Shown one piece after another: positions 1 through 7,683 of a DNA stretch of 64,000 nucleotides; the first letter of the stretch is position 1, and each line of letters opens with the position of its first letter. The notes under the pieces are model-generated. The model ran no database searches. It saw only the letters and a list, made by a program, of their open reading frames with translations, and was not told the origin of the DNA. Both the position numbers and the translations under genes were made by a program. Where the stretch lies: the NCBI RefSeq assembly GCF_002127225.1, contig NZ_NFUR01000001.1, forward strand, positions 311,592 through 375,591. The letters run 5' to 3'. Origin of the DNA: Sphingomonas sp. IBVSS2. GTDB taxonomy: Bacteria > Pseudomonadota > Alphaproteobacteria > Sphingomonadales > Sphingomonadaceae.

Positions 1-1
1 G

Positions 2-667
2 ACCTATACCCGCGTCGTCTGCGTCGCGGCGGTCGCCTCTGTCCTCGCCGCGGCACTTGGCGCGCATCGCGGCGGCGACTGGCTGGCGACGATGCTCTCC
101 CCCGCCCCGCTGCTCCCGTCGGTCGCCACGCTGGCGGTGGCCGGGATCGGCGCATTCGCCGGGCTCCGCCTGCGCATTCCCGCCGGCGCACTGCTGGTGC
201 CGATGGCGGCGGGGATCATCCTCCATGCGCTCGGCATCCTGCGCATGACGCTGCCCGAGCCGGTGCTGGCGGCAAGCTATGCGCTGATCGGCTGGCGGAT
301 CGGCCTGGCCTTCACCCGCGAGACGCTGGCGCTCGCGGCCCGAGCGCTGCCGCGCGTGCTGCTCGCGATCTTCGCGCTGATCGGCTTCTCCGCCGCACTG
401 GCCTTCGCGCTGGCCGAGGGGGCAGGGATCGACCCGGTAAGCGCGTATCTGGCGGTGAGCCCGGGCGGGCTCGATTCGGTGGCGATCATCGCGACTTCGG
501 TGCCGGTGGACCAGCCCTTCGTGATGGCGATGCAGGCGCTGCGCTTCCTGGCGGTGCTGGCGCTGGGGCCGATGCTGGCACGGGCGGCGGCGAGGCGGTT
601 CGCGAAATCGAATAATCCTCCCCCGGAGGGGGAGGGGGACGGGCCGCAGGCTGGTGGAGGCGGCTAG
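2..667 (+). CDS. AbrB-family integral membrane protein, 5' end outside window
   Basis: The frame is open from the left edge, so the start lies outside the window. The visible part is almost wholly hydrophobic, with several predicted membrane helices and a conserved run near its end (AYLAVSPGGLDSVAIIA, then a VDQPFVMAMQALRF-like segment). That pattern is typical of the AbrB family of inner-membrane proteins (Pfam AbrB, sometimes annotated 'ammonia monooxygenase'); the substrate is unknown. The last ~20 residues (proline, glycine and glutamate rich) are encoded by a dispersed repeat that begins about 616 and are probably not native. A shorter product starting at 92 is possible, but the upstream frame is coding-like. 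Confidence 0.7.
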   Translation, partial: TYTRVVCVAAVASVLAAALGAHRGGDWLATMLSPAPLLPSVATLAVAGIGAFAGLRLRIPAGALLVPMAAGIILHALGILRMTLPEPVLAASYALIGWRIGLAFTRETLALAARALPRVLLAIFALIGFSAALAFALAEGAGIDPVSAYLAVSPGGLDSVAIIATSVPVDQPFVMAMQALRFLAVLALGPMLARAAARRFAKSNNPPPEGEGDGPQAGGGG

Positions 668-748
668 CCGCAAGCGGCACAGCCCATGGCATTCCCTATC
701 CACCACCGGCTCCGCCGGCGATCCCCACTCCCTCCGGGAGAGGACTTC
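616..748. repeat. Dispersed palindromic repeat pair
   Basis: Two facing elements: CCTCCCCCGGAGGGGGAGG near 616-638, and CCACTCCCTCCGGGAGAGGA near 728-747. Between them lies a short palindrome, CCGGCTCCGCCGG. Such purine/pyrimidine-rich inverted pairs recur through sphingomonad intergenic DNA. The element overlaps the 3' end of the upstream gene and fills the gap before gor. Confidence 0.55.
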
Positions 749-752
749 CCGA

Positions 753-2105
753 TCACTTCATCAGCACCAGTTCCTCCGACATGGTCGGGTGCAGCGCCAC
801 CGTCTGGTCGAACGCGTCCTTGGTCAGCCCCGCCTTCACCGCCACCGCCGCAGCCTGGAGGATCTCCGGCGCGTCGGGGCCGATCATGTGGAGGCCGACC
901 ACGCGGCCGGTCGTGCCCTCGCAGATCATCTTGTAGAGCGCGCGCTCGTTGCGATCGGCGAGCACATTCTTCATCGCGCGGAAATCCGACTGGTAGACCG
1001 CGATCGAGCCCAACTTGTTGCGCGCCTCGCTCTCGGTCATGCCGACGCCGGCCATCGGCGGATGGCTGAACACGGCGCTGGGGATGCAGCCATAGTCCAC
1101 CTGGTGCGGCTTGTTGCCGAAGATCGTGTCGGCGAACGCCTGGCCCTCGCGGATCGCCACGGGCGTCAGCTGCACCCGGTTGGTCACGTCGCCCACCGCA
1201 TAGATCGAATCGACCGACGACTTGTTGTCCGCATCCACCTTCACCGCGCCCTTGTCGTCGAGCGCGACGCCGACATCCGCCAGGCCCAGCCCCTCGGTAT
1301 TGGGCACGCGGCCGGTCGCGAACAGCACGCAGTCGACTTCGATCGGCTCGTGCTTGGTCAGCGTGACCTTGAGCGCGCCGCTCTCGAGCTTCTCGATGGA
1401 CTTGAACTCGGTGTGGAAGCGGAAATCGATGCCCTTCATCAGCGAGATCTGGAGCAGCCGGTCGCGCATCGAATGGTCATAGCCGCGCAGGATCACGTCG
1501 GTGCGGTTGACCAAAGTGACGTGGCTGCCGAACTCGTTGAAGATGCCGGCGAACTCGTTGGCGATATAGCCGCCGCCCGCGATCAGCACCCGCCTGGGCA
1601 GCTTCTCCAGATGGAACACCTCGTTCGACGTGATGCCAAGGTCGCTGCCGGGGAAATCGGGCACGTGCGGGTGCGCGCCGGTGGCGATGAGAATATATTT
1701 CGCAGTGATCCTGCGGCCGCTCGCCAGCGTGACCTCGTGCGGGCCGGTGACGGTGGCGCGCTCGAGAAAGGTCTCGACCTGGTTGTTGTGCAGCGTCTGG
1801 GTGTAGAGACCGTTGAGCCGGTCGACATCCGCCAGCACATTGTCGCGCAGCACCGCCCAGTCGAAATCGCATTCGGGCACGTTCCAGCCGAAGCGGCGCG
1901 CATCCTTCAGGTCCTCGGCGAAATGCGCGCCATAGACGAGCAGCTTCTTGGGCACGCAGCCGCGGATCACGCAGGTGCCGCCGATGCGATATTCCTCGGC
2001 CACCGCGACCCGGGCGCCGTGCGCGGCCGATACGCGCGAGGCGCGGACGCCGCCGGAACCGGCACCGATGACGAAGAGGTCATAGTCATATTCGGCCACC
2101 GGCAA
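753..2105 (-). CDS. gor: Glutathione-disulfide reductase
   Basis: This cytosolic flavoenzyme reduces oxidised glutathione with NADPH. The 450-aa protein matches the usual length. It has an N-terminal FAD site (GAGSGG, residues 14-19) and the redox-active disulfide CVIRGCVPKK (Cys45/Cys50). A central NADPH-binding GGGYIANEFAG segment follows. The C-terminal HPTMSEE carries the catalytic histidine that activates the partner subunit. The GR-type active site and absence of a mercuric reductase or lipoamide-type arrangement favour glutathione reductase over its paralogues. It stands alone on the minus strand, convergent with the upstream membrane-protein gene. Confidence 0.93.
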   Translation of the reverse strand: MPVAEYDYDLFVIGAGSGGVRASRVSAAHGARVAVAEEYRIGGTCVIRGCVPKKLLVYGAHFAEDLKDARRFGWNVPECDFDWAVLRDNVLADVDRLNGLYTQTLHNNQVETFLERATVTGPHEVTLASGRRITAKYILIATGAHPHVPDFPGSDLGITSNEVFHLEKLPRRVLIAGGGYIANEFAGIFNEFGSHVTLVNRTDVILRGYDHSMRDRLLQISLMKGIDFRFHTEFKSIEKLESGALKVTLTKHEPIEVDCVLFATGRVPNTEGLGLADVGVALDDKGAVKVDADNKSSVDSIYAVGDVTNRVQLTPVAIREGQAFADTIFGNKPHQVDYGCIPSAVFSHPPMAGVGMTESEARNKLGSIAVYQSDFRAMKNVLADRNERALYKMICEGTTGRVVGLHMIGPDAPEILQAAAVAVKAGLTKDAFDQTVALHPTMSEELVLMK

Positions 2106-2159
2106 TCCTCCGCTCGTTTCGAGGCCGGGAGATAGGGCGCATGCGGCCCGATGCCAATG

Positions 2160-2786
2160 TCAGCCCCGGCGCAGGTCGATCCGGCGCGACAGGAAATGGA
2201 GGATCCAGGCGATCGCCACCGCCGCCAGCGCGGCCGGGACGATGGCCGCCGGCACGTCCTGCGGCGCCACGAAATGCTGCGCGCCGATGCCGAGCGCGGC
2301 CAGGCCCCAGACCCAGGCATGGAGCGCGATCCGCCATGGATTGCGGCGACGGAAGCGCGTGGCCAGCGCGCGCGGGATCGGCACGCGCGTCACCAGCTCG
2401 CCGTGGATGCGCGCGCGCAATCGGCGCAGGTCGCAGCGGAAGCGGTAGAGCTGCCAGATCGGCCAGCCGTGCAGCAGCGCCCCGCCCGCCGCGCCGCCGA
2501 TCACCAGGGTGCGCCCGATCGGCAGGCCCACCGTCATGGCGATGACGAGCAGGCCGGCGATGAACAGCCCGAACAGCCAGCCATGGACCTGGGCGGCGAC
2601 ATGCTCGTGCTCGACATAGTGATCGATCCGCGCGAACGCCTCGGCCTGCCAGCCGGGGATCGCCGCGGCGGGGGCCGGAAGCAGGTCTCCGGTACCGGGA
2701 TCGAAGAGCGGGCCGAGCGGACTCGCCGGAAACCAGCGCTCGATCGCCGCCCGCTCGCTCTCCCGCACGATTCGCCTGCGATCCAT
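2160..2786 (-). CDS. Hypothetical membrane protein, four predicted helices
   Basis: The 208-aa protein has a soluble N-terminal ~70 residues (WFPASPLGPLFDPGTG, then an amphipathic segment). Two hydrophobic hairpins follow: WLFGLFIAGLLVIAMTVGL with TLVIGGAAGGALLHG, and HAWVWGLAALGIGAQHF with IVPAALAAVAIAWILHFL. Positively charged loops lie between them. No catalytic motif is visible and I do not recognise the family. It lies about 55 nt upstream of gor on the same strand and could be cotranscribed. Confidence 0.6.
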   Translation of the reverse strand: MDRRRIVRESERAAIERWFPASPLGPLFDPGTGDLLPAPAAAIPGWQAEAFARIDHYVEHEHVAAQVHGWLFGLFIAGLLVIAMTVGLPIGRTLVIGGAAGGALLHGWPIWQLYRFRCDLRRLRARIHGELVTRVPIPRALATRFRRRNPWRIALHAWVWGLAALGIGAQHFVAPQDVPAAIVPAALAAVAIAWILHFLSRRIDLRRG

Positions 2787-2848
2787 CGGCCGCCCCCTTG
2801 CCGTGACGGGGCGAGTCTAGCGGGAGAGGGTAAAGGGGTTGCCTGCAC

Positions 2849-2936
2849 AACCCGTCATCCCGGCGAAATTCGGGATCTCGTGCGGCGCCTTCCCCGCGCC
2901 TTCGCCCGAGACCCCGGCTTCCGCCGTGGCGACGGC
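2849..2936. repeat. Degenerate dispersed repeat
   Basis: CCCGTCATCCCGGCGAAATT, then GGGATCTCG, later GAGACCCCGGCTTCCGCCG. This resembles the common GTCATCCC...GGGATCTC inverted-repeat family of high-GC alphaproteobacteria, here diverged. No gene is seen between 2787 and 2940. Confidence 0.4.
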
Positions 2937-2940
2937 AAAA

Positions 2941-3246
2941 TCAGCGCTTCCGCACGAACTCCGCCCGCAACACCAGGCCCTTGATGCCGTCGAACTTGCA
3001 GTCGATCTCCTGGCTGTCGCCGGTGAGGCGGATCGACTTGATCAGCGTGCCGCGCTTCAGCGTCTGCCCGGCACCCTTCACGGTCAGGTCCTTGATCAGC
3101 GTGACCTGGTCGCCGTCCTGGAGGAGGTTGCCGACCGAGTCGCGCACCTCGACCACATCCGCCGCACCCATTTTCGCGGCGGCCTCGGCGGCGGGGATCC
3201 ACTCCCCGCTCGCCTCGTCATAGACATAGTCGTCGTCGCCGCTCAT
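2941..3246 (-). CDS. PhnA/YjdM-type domain protein lacking the zinc ribbon
   Basis: The 101-aa protein is dominated by the C-terminal PhnA domain: VVEVRDSVGNLLQDGDQVTL, then a KDLTVKG and KRGT run, ending IDCKFDGIKGLVLRAEFVRK. E. coli PhnA/YjdM also has an N-terminal zinc ribbon; here that part is replaced by a short acidic stretch with no Cys pairs. Despite the historical name, the family is not shown to act in phosphonate use, and its role is unknown. Its ATG overlaps the pgi stop (ATGA, 3243-3246), so it is translationally coupled to pgi. Confidence 0.75.
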   Translation of the reverse strand: MSGDDDYVYDEASGEWIPAAEAAAKMGAADVVEVRDSVGNLLQDGDQVTLIKDLTVKGAGQTLKRGTLIKSIRLTGDSQEIDCKFDGIKGLVLRAEFVRKR

Positions 3247-4736
3247 CCGAACGCCCGGGCGATCAGGTCGTCGGTCGAGGGGTCGAAGCTCTGTTCGCCG
3301 GCGCCCGCCGCCTTGGCCATTTCCTTGCCGAGCTCGACGCCGAACTGGTCGAACGCGTTGATGCCGAGCAGCACCGCGTTCACGAAGGTGCGCTGCTCGT
3401 AGAACGCCAGGATGGCGCCCAGCGTGCGCGGATCGACGCGATCGAGCAGCAGGGTCGCCGAGGGCCGGTCGCCCGGATAGTCGCGCGCCAGATCGTCATT
3501 CTTGCGGCCAGCCATCAGCGCCGCGCCCTGGGCGAACATGTTGAGCAGCAGCTGGCGGTGATGCTCCTCGGCCAGCCCGTCGCCCGGCTCGATCGAGCCG
3601 ACGAACTCGAGCGGCACCAGCCGGGTGCCCTGGTGGAGCAGCTGGAACACCGCATGCTGGGCATCGGTGCCGACCCCGCCCCAGGTGATCGGCGCGGTCG
3701 GCCAGGAAACCGGCTGGCCCTCGGCGGTGACGCGCTTGCCGTTCGATTCCATCTCGAGCTGCTGGAGATAGCTCGGCAGCAGGCGGAGCCGCTCGTCATA
3801 GGCGAAGGTGGCGCGCGTCTCGCAACCGCGGACCTGCGTGTAGTAAAGGTCGGCGAAGGCGGCGAGCACCGGCGCGTTCGCTTCGAACGAGGCGAGGCGG
3901 AAATGGCGGTCCATCTCGGCGGCGCCTTCGAGCAGTTCCTCGAACGCGTCCCAGCCCAGCGCCAGGGCGGCGGGAAAGCCGATCGACGACCAGAGCGAAT
4001 AGCGGCCGCCCACCGATTCGGCGAAGGGCAGCACGCGGGTCTCGTCGATGCCGAACGCGATCGCCTTTTCCGGCGCGGCGGTGAGCGCGACGAGCTTGCC
4101 ATAGGGATCGGCGACGCCGCCCTGCATCAGCCACGAGATCGCGCTCTCGGCATTGAGCATCGTCTCGGTGGTGGTGAAGGTCTTGGAGGCGATGGCGACC
4201 AGGGTGGTCTGCGGATCGAAGCGGTCGAGCGCGCTCTCCAGCGCGACGCCGTCGACGTTGGAGACCACGGCGACTTCATAGCGACCGGCATCGCGGCCCA
4301 GCGCGTCGACGAGCAGGTCCGGCCCCAGGGCCGAGCCGCCGATGCCGATATGAAGGATGCTGCGCACCGGCCCGAACGCCTCGGCCTCGATCGCGTCGAT
4401 CAACGCGCGCATGCGGGCATGATAGGCCTGGGCGCGGGCCACGCTGTCGGGCGAGCCCTCGCCGCGCTCGGCCGTATGCTCGGCGGCGCGGCCTTCGGTG
4501 ACGTTGATCTTCTCGCCGGCGAACAGCGCGTCGCGCTTGGCGACCAGGCCCATCTCCGCCGCGATCCGGGTGAAGGCGGCGATCAGATCGGGGGTCAGGT
4601 GCGTCTTCGACCAGTCGAAATGAATGCCCGCGACATCGGTGGAGAGCGTGGCGACCCGGCGCGAATCGCGTGCGAACAGTTCGGCGAGCGTCGGGACTTC
4701 GAGCGACTTGACGGCGGACCAGTCGGGCAATGCCAT
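3243..4736 (-). CDS. pgi: Glucose-6-phosphate isomerase
   Basis: It interconverts glucose-6-P and fructose-6-P, and so also receives the fructose-6-P made by the nag module at 42.7-44.9 kb. The 497-aa protein carries both PGI signatures: GGRYSLWSSIG in the middle and LLGINAFDQFGVELGK near the C-terminus. The start at 4736 (MALPDWSAV) is chosen because AAGGAG lies six bases upstream; the in-frame ATG at 4742 abuts that Shine-Dalgarno and the frame further up lacks one. It is divergent from lepB and coupled to the PhnA-like gene downstream. Confidence 0.93.
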   Translation of the reverse strand: MALPDWSAVKSLEVPTLAELFARDSRRVATLSTDVAGIHFDWSKTHLTPDLIAAFTRIAAEMGLVAKRDALFAGEKINVTEGRAAEHTAERGEGSPDSVARAQAYHARMRALIDAIEAEAFGPVRSILHIGIGGSALGPDLLVDALGRDAGRYEVAVVSNVDGVALESALDRFDPQTTLVAIASKTFTTTETMLNAESAISWLMQGGVADPYGKLVALTAAPEKAIAFGIDETRVLPFAESVGGRYSLWSSIGFPAALALGWDAFEELLEGAAEMDRHFRLASFEANAPVLAAFADLYYTQVRGCETRATFAYDERLRLLPSYLQQLEMESNGKRVTAEGQPVSWPTAPITWGGVGTDAQHAVFQLLHQGTRLVPLEFVGSIEPGDGLAEEHHRQLLLNMFAQGAALMAGRKNDDLARDYPGDRPSATLLLDRVDPRTLGAILAFYEQRTFVNAVLLGINAFDQFGVELGKEMAKAAGAGEQSFDPSTDDLIARAFG

Positions 4737-4841
4737 GTTCATCTCCTTTGGGACAAGTGCGCCCCTATCGTCCCCGGATCGCCACCGCCACTCCATTCAT
4801 CGGCTTGACCTCACCGCGCGCCCCAAGCAGAGCAGGTACCC

Positions 4842-5699
4842 ATGGAAAACACGCCCGCCGATTCCCTCGACGAGAAGCCCGCCACCCCCGCTGCGGCGGT
4901 CGCGGAGGAAAAGCCCAAGAACGAGTGGAAGGACCTTGGCGTCTTCCTCGTCAAGCTGGCGCTGATCGTCTTCGTGGTGCGCAGCTTCATCTTCTCGCCC
5001 TTCTCGATCCCCTCCGAATCGATGATGCCGCGGCTGCTGATCGGCGACTATCTGTTCATCACCAAATGGAATTACGGCTATTCCAGGCACTCGCTGCCCT
5101 GGAGCCTGCCGCTGATCCCGGGCCGCATCTTCCCCGGCACGCCGGCACGCGGCGACGTGGTGGTGTTCAAGGCCCCGGGCCATGACGGCGAGGACTGGAT
5201 CAAGCGCGTGATCGGCCTGCCGGGCGACAGCGTCCAGGTGGTGAACGGCCAGGTGGTGCTGAACGGCAAGGCGATCCCCAAGCAGAAGGTCGCCGATCTG
5301 GAGCTGCCGATCACGCCGAACTTCACCAATTGCCCCGCCTTGTTCCAGGGCATCAGCGGCAAGGGCGATCCGGTGTGCAAGCTGCCGCGCTTCCGCGAGA
5401 CGCTGCCGGGCGGCAAGACCTATGACGTGCTCGACCAGGGGCTGACGCCGCAGGACAATACCGAGGTGTTCCACGTGCCGGCCGGCCATGTCTTCCTGAT
5501 GGGCGACAATCGCGACAATTCGACCGACAGCCGCTTCGCCCAGCCGCCCGAGGGCCAGGGCATCGCCTATGTCCCGCTGGAGAATCTCGAGGGCAAGGCG
5601 GTGCTGAGCTTCTGGTCGACCGACGGCAGCGCCAACTGGTTCCTGCCCTGGACCTGGTTCACTGCGGCACGCTGGGGCCGGATCGGGGAAGGCTTTTGA
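4842..5699 (+). CDS. lepB: Signal peptidase I
   Basis: This inner-membrane serine protease removes signal peptides from exported proteins. The 285-aa protein has a proline/alanine-rich cytoplasmic leader and one membrane helix (about residues 33-50). The catalytic serine box is PSESMMP (Ser60). The lysine general base lies in IKRVIGLPGD (Lys121), and the MGDNRDNSTDSR box is near the C-terminus. A longer insert separates the boxes compared with minimal enzymes. AGCAGG precedes the ATG. The TGA overlaps the TTG start of rnc, placing lepB-rnc-era in one operon, the classical order in this class. Confidence 0.95.
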   Translation: MENTPADSLDEKPATPAAAVAEEKPKNEWKDLGVFLVKLALIVFVVRSFIFSPFSIPSESMMPRLLIGDYLFITKWNYGYSRHSLPWSLPLIPGRIFPGTPARGDVVVFKAPGHDGEDWIKRVIGLPGDSVQVVNGQVVLNGKAIPKQKVADLELPITPNFTNCPALFQGISGKGDPVCKLPRFRETLPGGKTYDVLDQGLTPQDNTEVFHVPAGHVFLMGDNRDNSTDSRFAQPPEGQGIAYVPLENLEGKAVLSFWSTDGSANWFLPWTWFTAARWGRIGEGF

Positions 5700-6367
5700 G
5701 CGCTCCCGATCTGGGGGAGTGGATCGTCAGGACCTTCGGCCAGCGCCCATCCGACCTGGCCCCGTATCAGCGCGCGCTGACGCATGGCAGCCAGGCGGCC
5801 GAGAATTACGAACGGCTCGAATTCCTGGGTGACCGGGTGCTCGGCCTCGCCATCGCCGAATGGCTGTACGAGCGCTTCTCCGGCGAGCCCGAGGGCGCGC
5901 TTTCCCGCCGCCTCAACGCGCTGGTCACGGGCGCGATGTGCGCCGATGTGGCGCGCGAGGTCGGCGTGCCGCCGCTGCTCCGCCTCGGCAAGCAGGCACG
6001 CGGCGACGGCGCGGCGGACAGCGACAATGTCCTGGGCGACGCGATGGAGGCGCTGATCGGCGCGCTCTATCTCGAGTTCGGCTTCGCCCCGGCGCGCGAC
6101 TTCGTCCGCAAGGCCTGGGCGAAGCATATCGACGCGCATGCCAGCGCGCCCCGTCACCCCAAATCGGCGCTGCAGGAATGGGCGGCCGCGAACAATCGCC
6201 GCCCGCCCGAATATGTGGTGACCGACCGGTCCGGCCCCAACCATGCGCCGCGCTTCACCGTGAAAGTGTCGATCGGCAGCTTCGCCGAGGCCGAGGCGCA
6301 GGGCACCAGCAAGCAGGACGCCGAGACCGCGGCGGCGGCGGCGCTCCTGGCAAAGCTGAAGGCGTGA
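5696..6367 (+). CDS. rnc: Ribonuclease III
   Basis: This double-strand-specific endoribonuclease matures rRNA and some mRNAs. The 223-aa protein has the signature ERLEFLGDRVLGLAIAEWL near residues 39-57. The second acidic cluster is NVLGDAMEALIGALYLE. A C-terminal dsRNA-binding domain starts at HPKSALQEW and ends with the AEAEAQGTSKQDAE-type helix. The start is a TTG at 5696 nested in the lepB stop (TTGA), giving tight translational coupling. Confidence 0.94.
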   Translation: MSAPDLGEWIVRTFGQRPSDLAPYQRALTHGSQAAENYERLEFLGDRVLGLAIAEWLYERFSGEPEGALSRRLNALVTGAMCADVAREVGVPPLLRLGKQARGDGAADSDNVLGDAMEALIGALYLEFGFAPARDFVRKAWAKHIDAHASAPRHPKSALQEWAAANNRRPPEYVVTDRSGPNHAPRFTVKVSIGSFAEAEAQGTSKQDAETAAAAALLAKLKA

Positions 6368-6385
6368 GGAAAGCCAACCCTCCCT

Positions 6386-6412
6386 CCGTTCGCCCTGAGC
6401 TTGTCGAAGGGC
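6386..6412 (+). repeat. Palindromic repeat, left copy flanking the GIY-YIG gene
   Basis: CCGTTCGCCCTGAGCTTGTC followed by GAAGGGC. This imperfect palindrome is a dispersed repeat frequent in sphingomonads and xanthomonads. Its reverse complement occurs at 6723-6749 with a single mismatch, so the pair brackets the GIY-YIG reading frame. Confidence 0.75.
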
Positions 6413-6434
6413 GCCGGGCAGCAAGCGAAACCAG

Positions 6435-6769
6435 ATGAGCTTCTATGCCTACATGTTGCGCTGCCGGGATGGCAGCTACTACACGGGGCACACGGAAGAC
6501 TTGGAAGTGCGACTGGCGCAGCACCAACGCGGCGCGCTTCCAGGCTACACGCACAAGCGTCGCCGGTTGAGCTGGTGTGGTGTGAAGCGTTCGATACACG
6601 GTACGAAGCCTTGGCCGCCGAACGGCAGATCAAGGGCTGGAGCCGGGCCAAGAAAGAGGCGCTGATAGCGGGCGATTGGGCACGGATTTCCGCACTCGCA
6701 CGGAATCGCCAAGACGATAGCCGCCCCTCGACAAGCTCAGGGCGAACGGATTTAGCAGGAAACGAATGA
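6435..6769 (+). pseudogene. GIY-YIG nuclease family gene, frameshifted
   Basis: The first ~45 residues (MSFYAYMLRCRDGSYYTGHT, then RLAQHQRG, then YTHKRR) are the GIY-YIG core in one frame. The expected continuation (PVELVWCEAFDTRYEALAAE, then RQIKGWSRAKKEALI) lies in another frame from about 6561. One base appears to be missing in CGTCGCCGG near 6559-6563. In the first frame translation continues with unrelated residues to 6665. The second frame ends at 6769, overlapping the era start, and its last 15 or so residues come from the flanking repeat. This is either a pseudogene or a sequencing error. Confidence 0.75.
6723..6749 (-). repeat. Palindromic repeat, right copy flanking the GIY-YIG gene
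   Basis: GCCCCTCGACAAGCTCAGGG followed by CGAACGG. It is the inverted copy of 6386-6412 with one mismatch. It lies between the GIY-YIG remnant and the era start. Confidence 0.75.
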
Positions 6770-7683
6770 CCGAGAATACCACCACTTCCGAAACCCAACG
6801 CTGCGGCCTGATCGCGATCGTCGGCGCTCCCAATGCCGGCAAGTCGACGCTCGTCAACGCGCTGGTCGGCCAGAAGGTCGCCATCGTCAGCCCCAAGGCA
6901 CAGACCACGCGCACCCGGGTGATGGGTATCGCGATCGACGGCGACGCGCAGCTGATCCTGGTCGACACGCCCGGAATCTTCACGCCCGAGCGCCGGCTGG
7001 ACCGTGCGATGGTCGCCGCGGCCTGGGAAGGCGCGGAGGGGGCCGACCTGGTCGCCCTGGTGGTCGACGGCAAGGGCGGCATCGGCCCCAAGGTGCAGAC
7101 CGTGATCGAGAGCCTGAAGGGCCGGCCCGAGCGCAAGATCCTGATCCTCAACAAGGTCGACGTGGCCGACAAGCCGCGGCTCCTCGGCCATGCGGCGAAG
7201 CTCAACGAGCTGCTGCCGTTCGACGAGACCTGGTTCGTCTCCGCCCAGACCGGCGACGGCGTGGCCGAGCTGAAGGCCGCGCTCGCCGGGGCGATGCCCG
7301 AGGGACCGTGGCACTTCCCCGAGGACCAGGTGAGCGACGCGACCGATCGCATGCTCGCCGCCGAAGTGACGCGCGAGCAGCTCTACCTCCAGCTCCACAA
7401 GGAACTGCCCTATTCGAGCGCGATCGAGACCGAGCAGTATAAGGAGCGCGAGGACGGGTCGGTCGAGATCCACCAGCAGATCCTGGTCGAGCGCGAGACG
7501 CAGCGCGCGATCGTGCTGGGCAAGGGCGGTACCCGCATCAAGGAAATCGGCGCCCGCGCCCGCGCCGAACTGTCTCGTCTCATGGGCGTAAAGGTCCATC
7601 TCTATCTTCACGTCAAAGTAAGGCCCGAATGGCAGGAAGACCGTTCGCTTTACCGTGAGATAGGGTTGGACTGGGTCGAGTGA
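6766..7683 (+). CDS. era: GTPase Era
   Basis: This essential GTPase helps assemble the 30S subunit and binds the 3' end of 16S rRNA. At 305 aa it is close to the E. coli length. G1 is GAPNAGKST, G3 is DTPG, G4 is NKVD. The C-terminal KH domain is recognisable by VLGKGGTRIKEIG. It sits downstream of rnc as usual, but the GIY-YIG unit and its repeats have been inserted between them. The stop overlaps the GTG start of the next gene (GTGA, 7680-7683). Confidence 0.95.
   Translation: MTENTTTSETQRCGLIAIVGAPNAGKSTLVNALVGQKVAIVSPKAQTTRTRVMGIAIDGDAQLILVDTPGIFTPERRLDRAMVAAAWEGAEGADLVALVVDGKGGIGPKVQTVIESLKGRPERKILILNKVDVADKPRLLGHAAKLNELLPFDETWFVSAQTGDGVAELKAALAGAMPEGPWHFPEDQVSDATDRMLAAEVTREQLYLQLHKELPYSSAIETEQYKEREDGSVEIHQQILVERETQRAIVLGKGGTRIKEIGARARAELSRLMGVKVHLYLHVKVRPEWQEDRSLYREIGLDWVE

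Noticed and set aside
92..667. Treating the first gene as complete with an ATG at 92
   Set aside because: The frame is open and hydrophobic up to base 2 and the family is longer, so the gene is partial.
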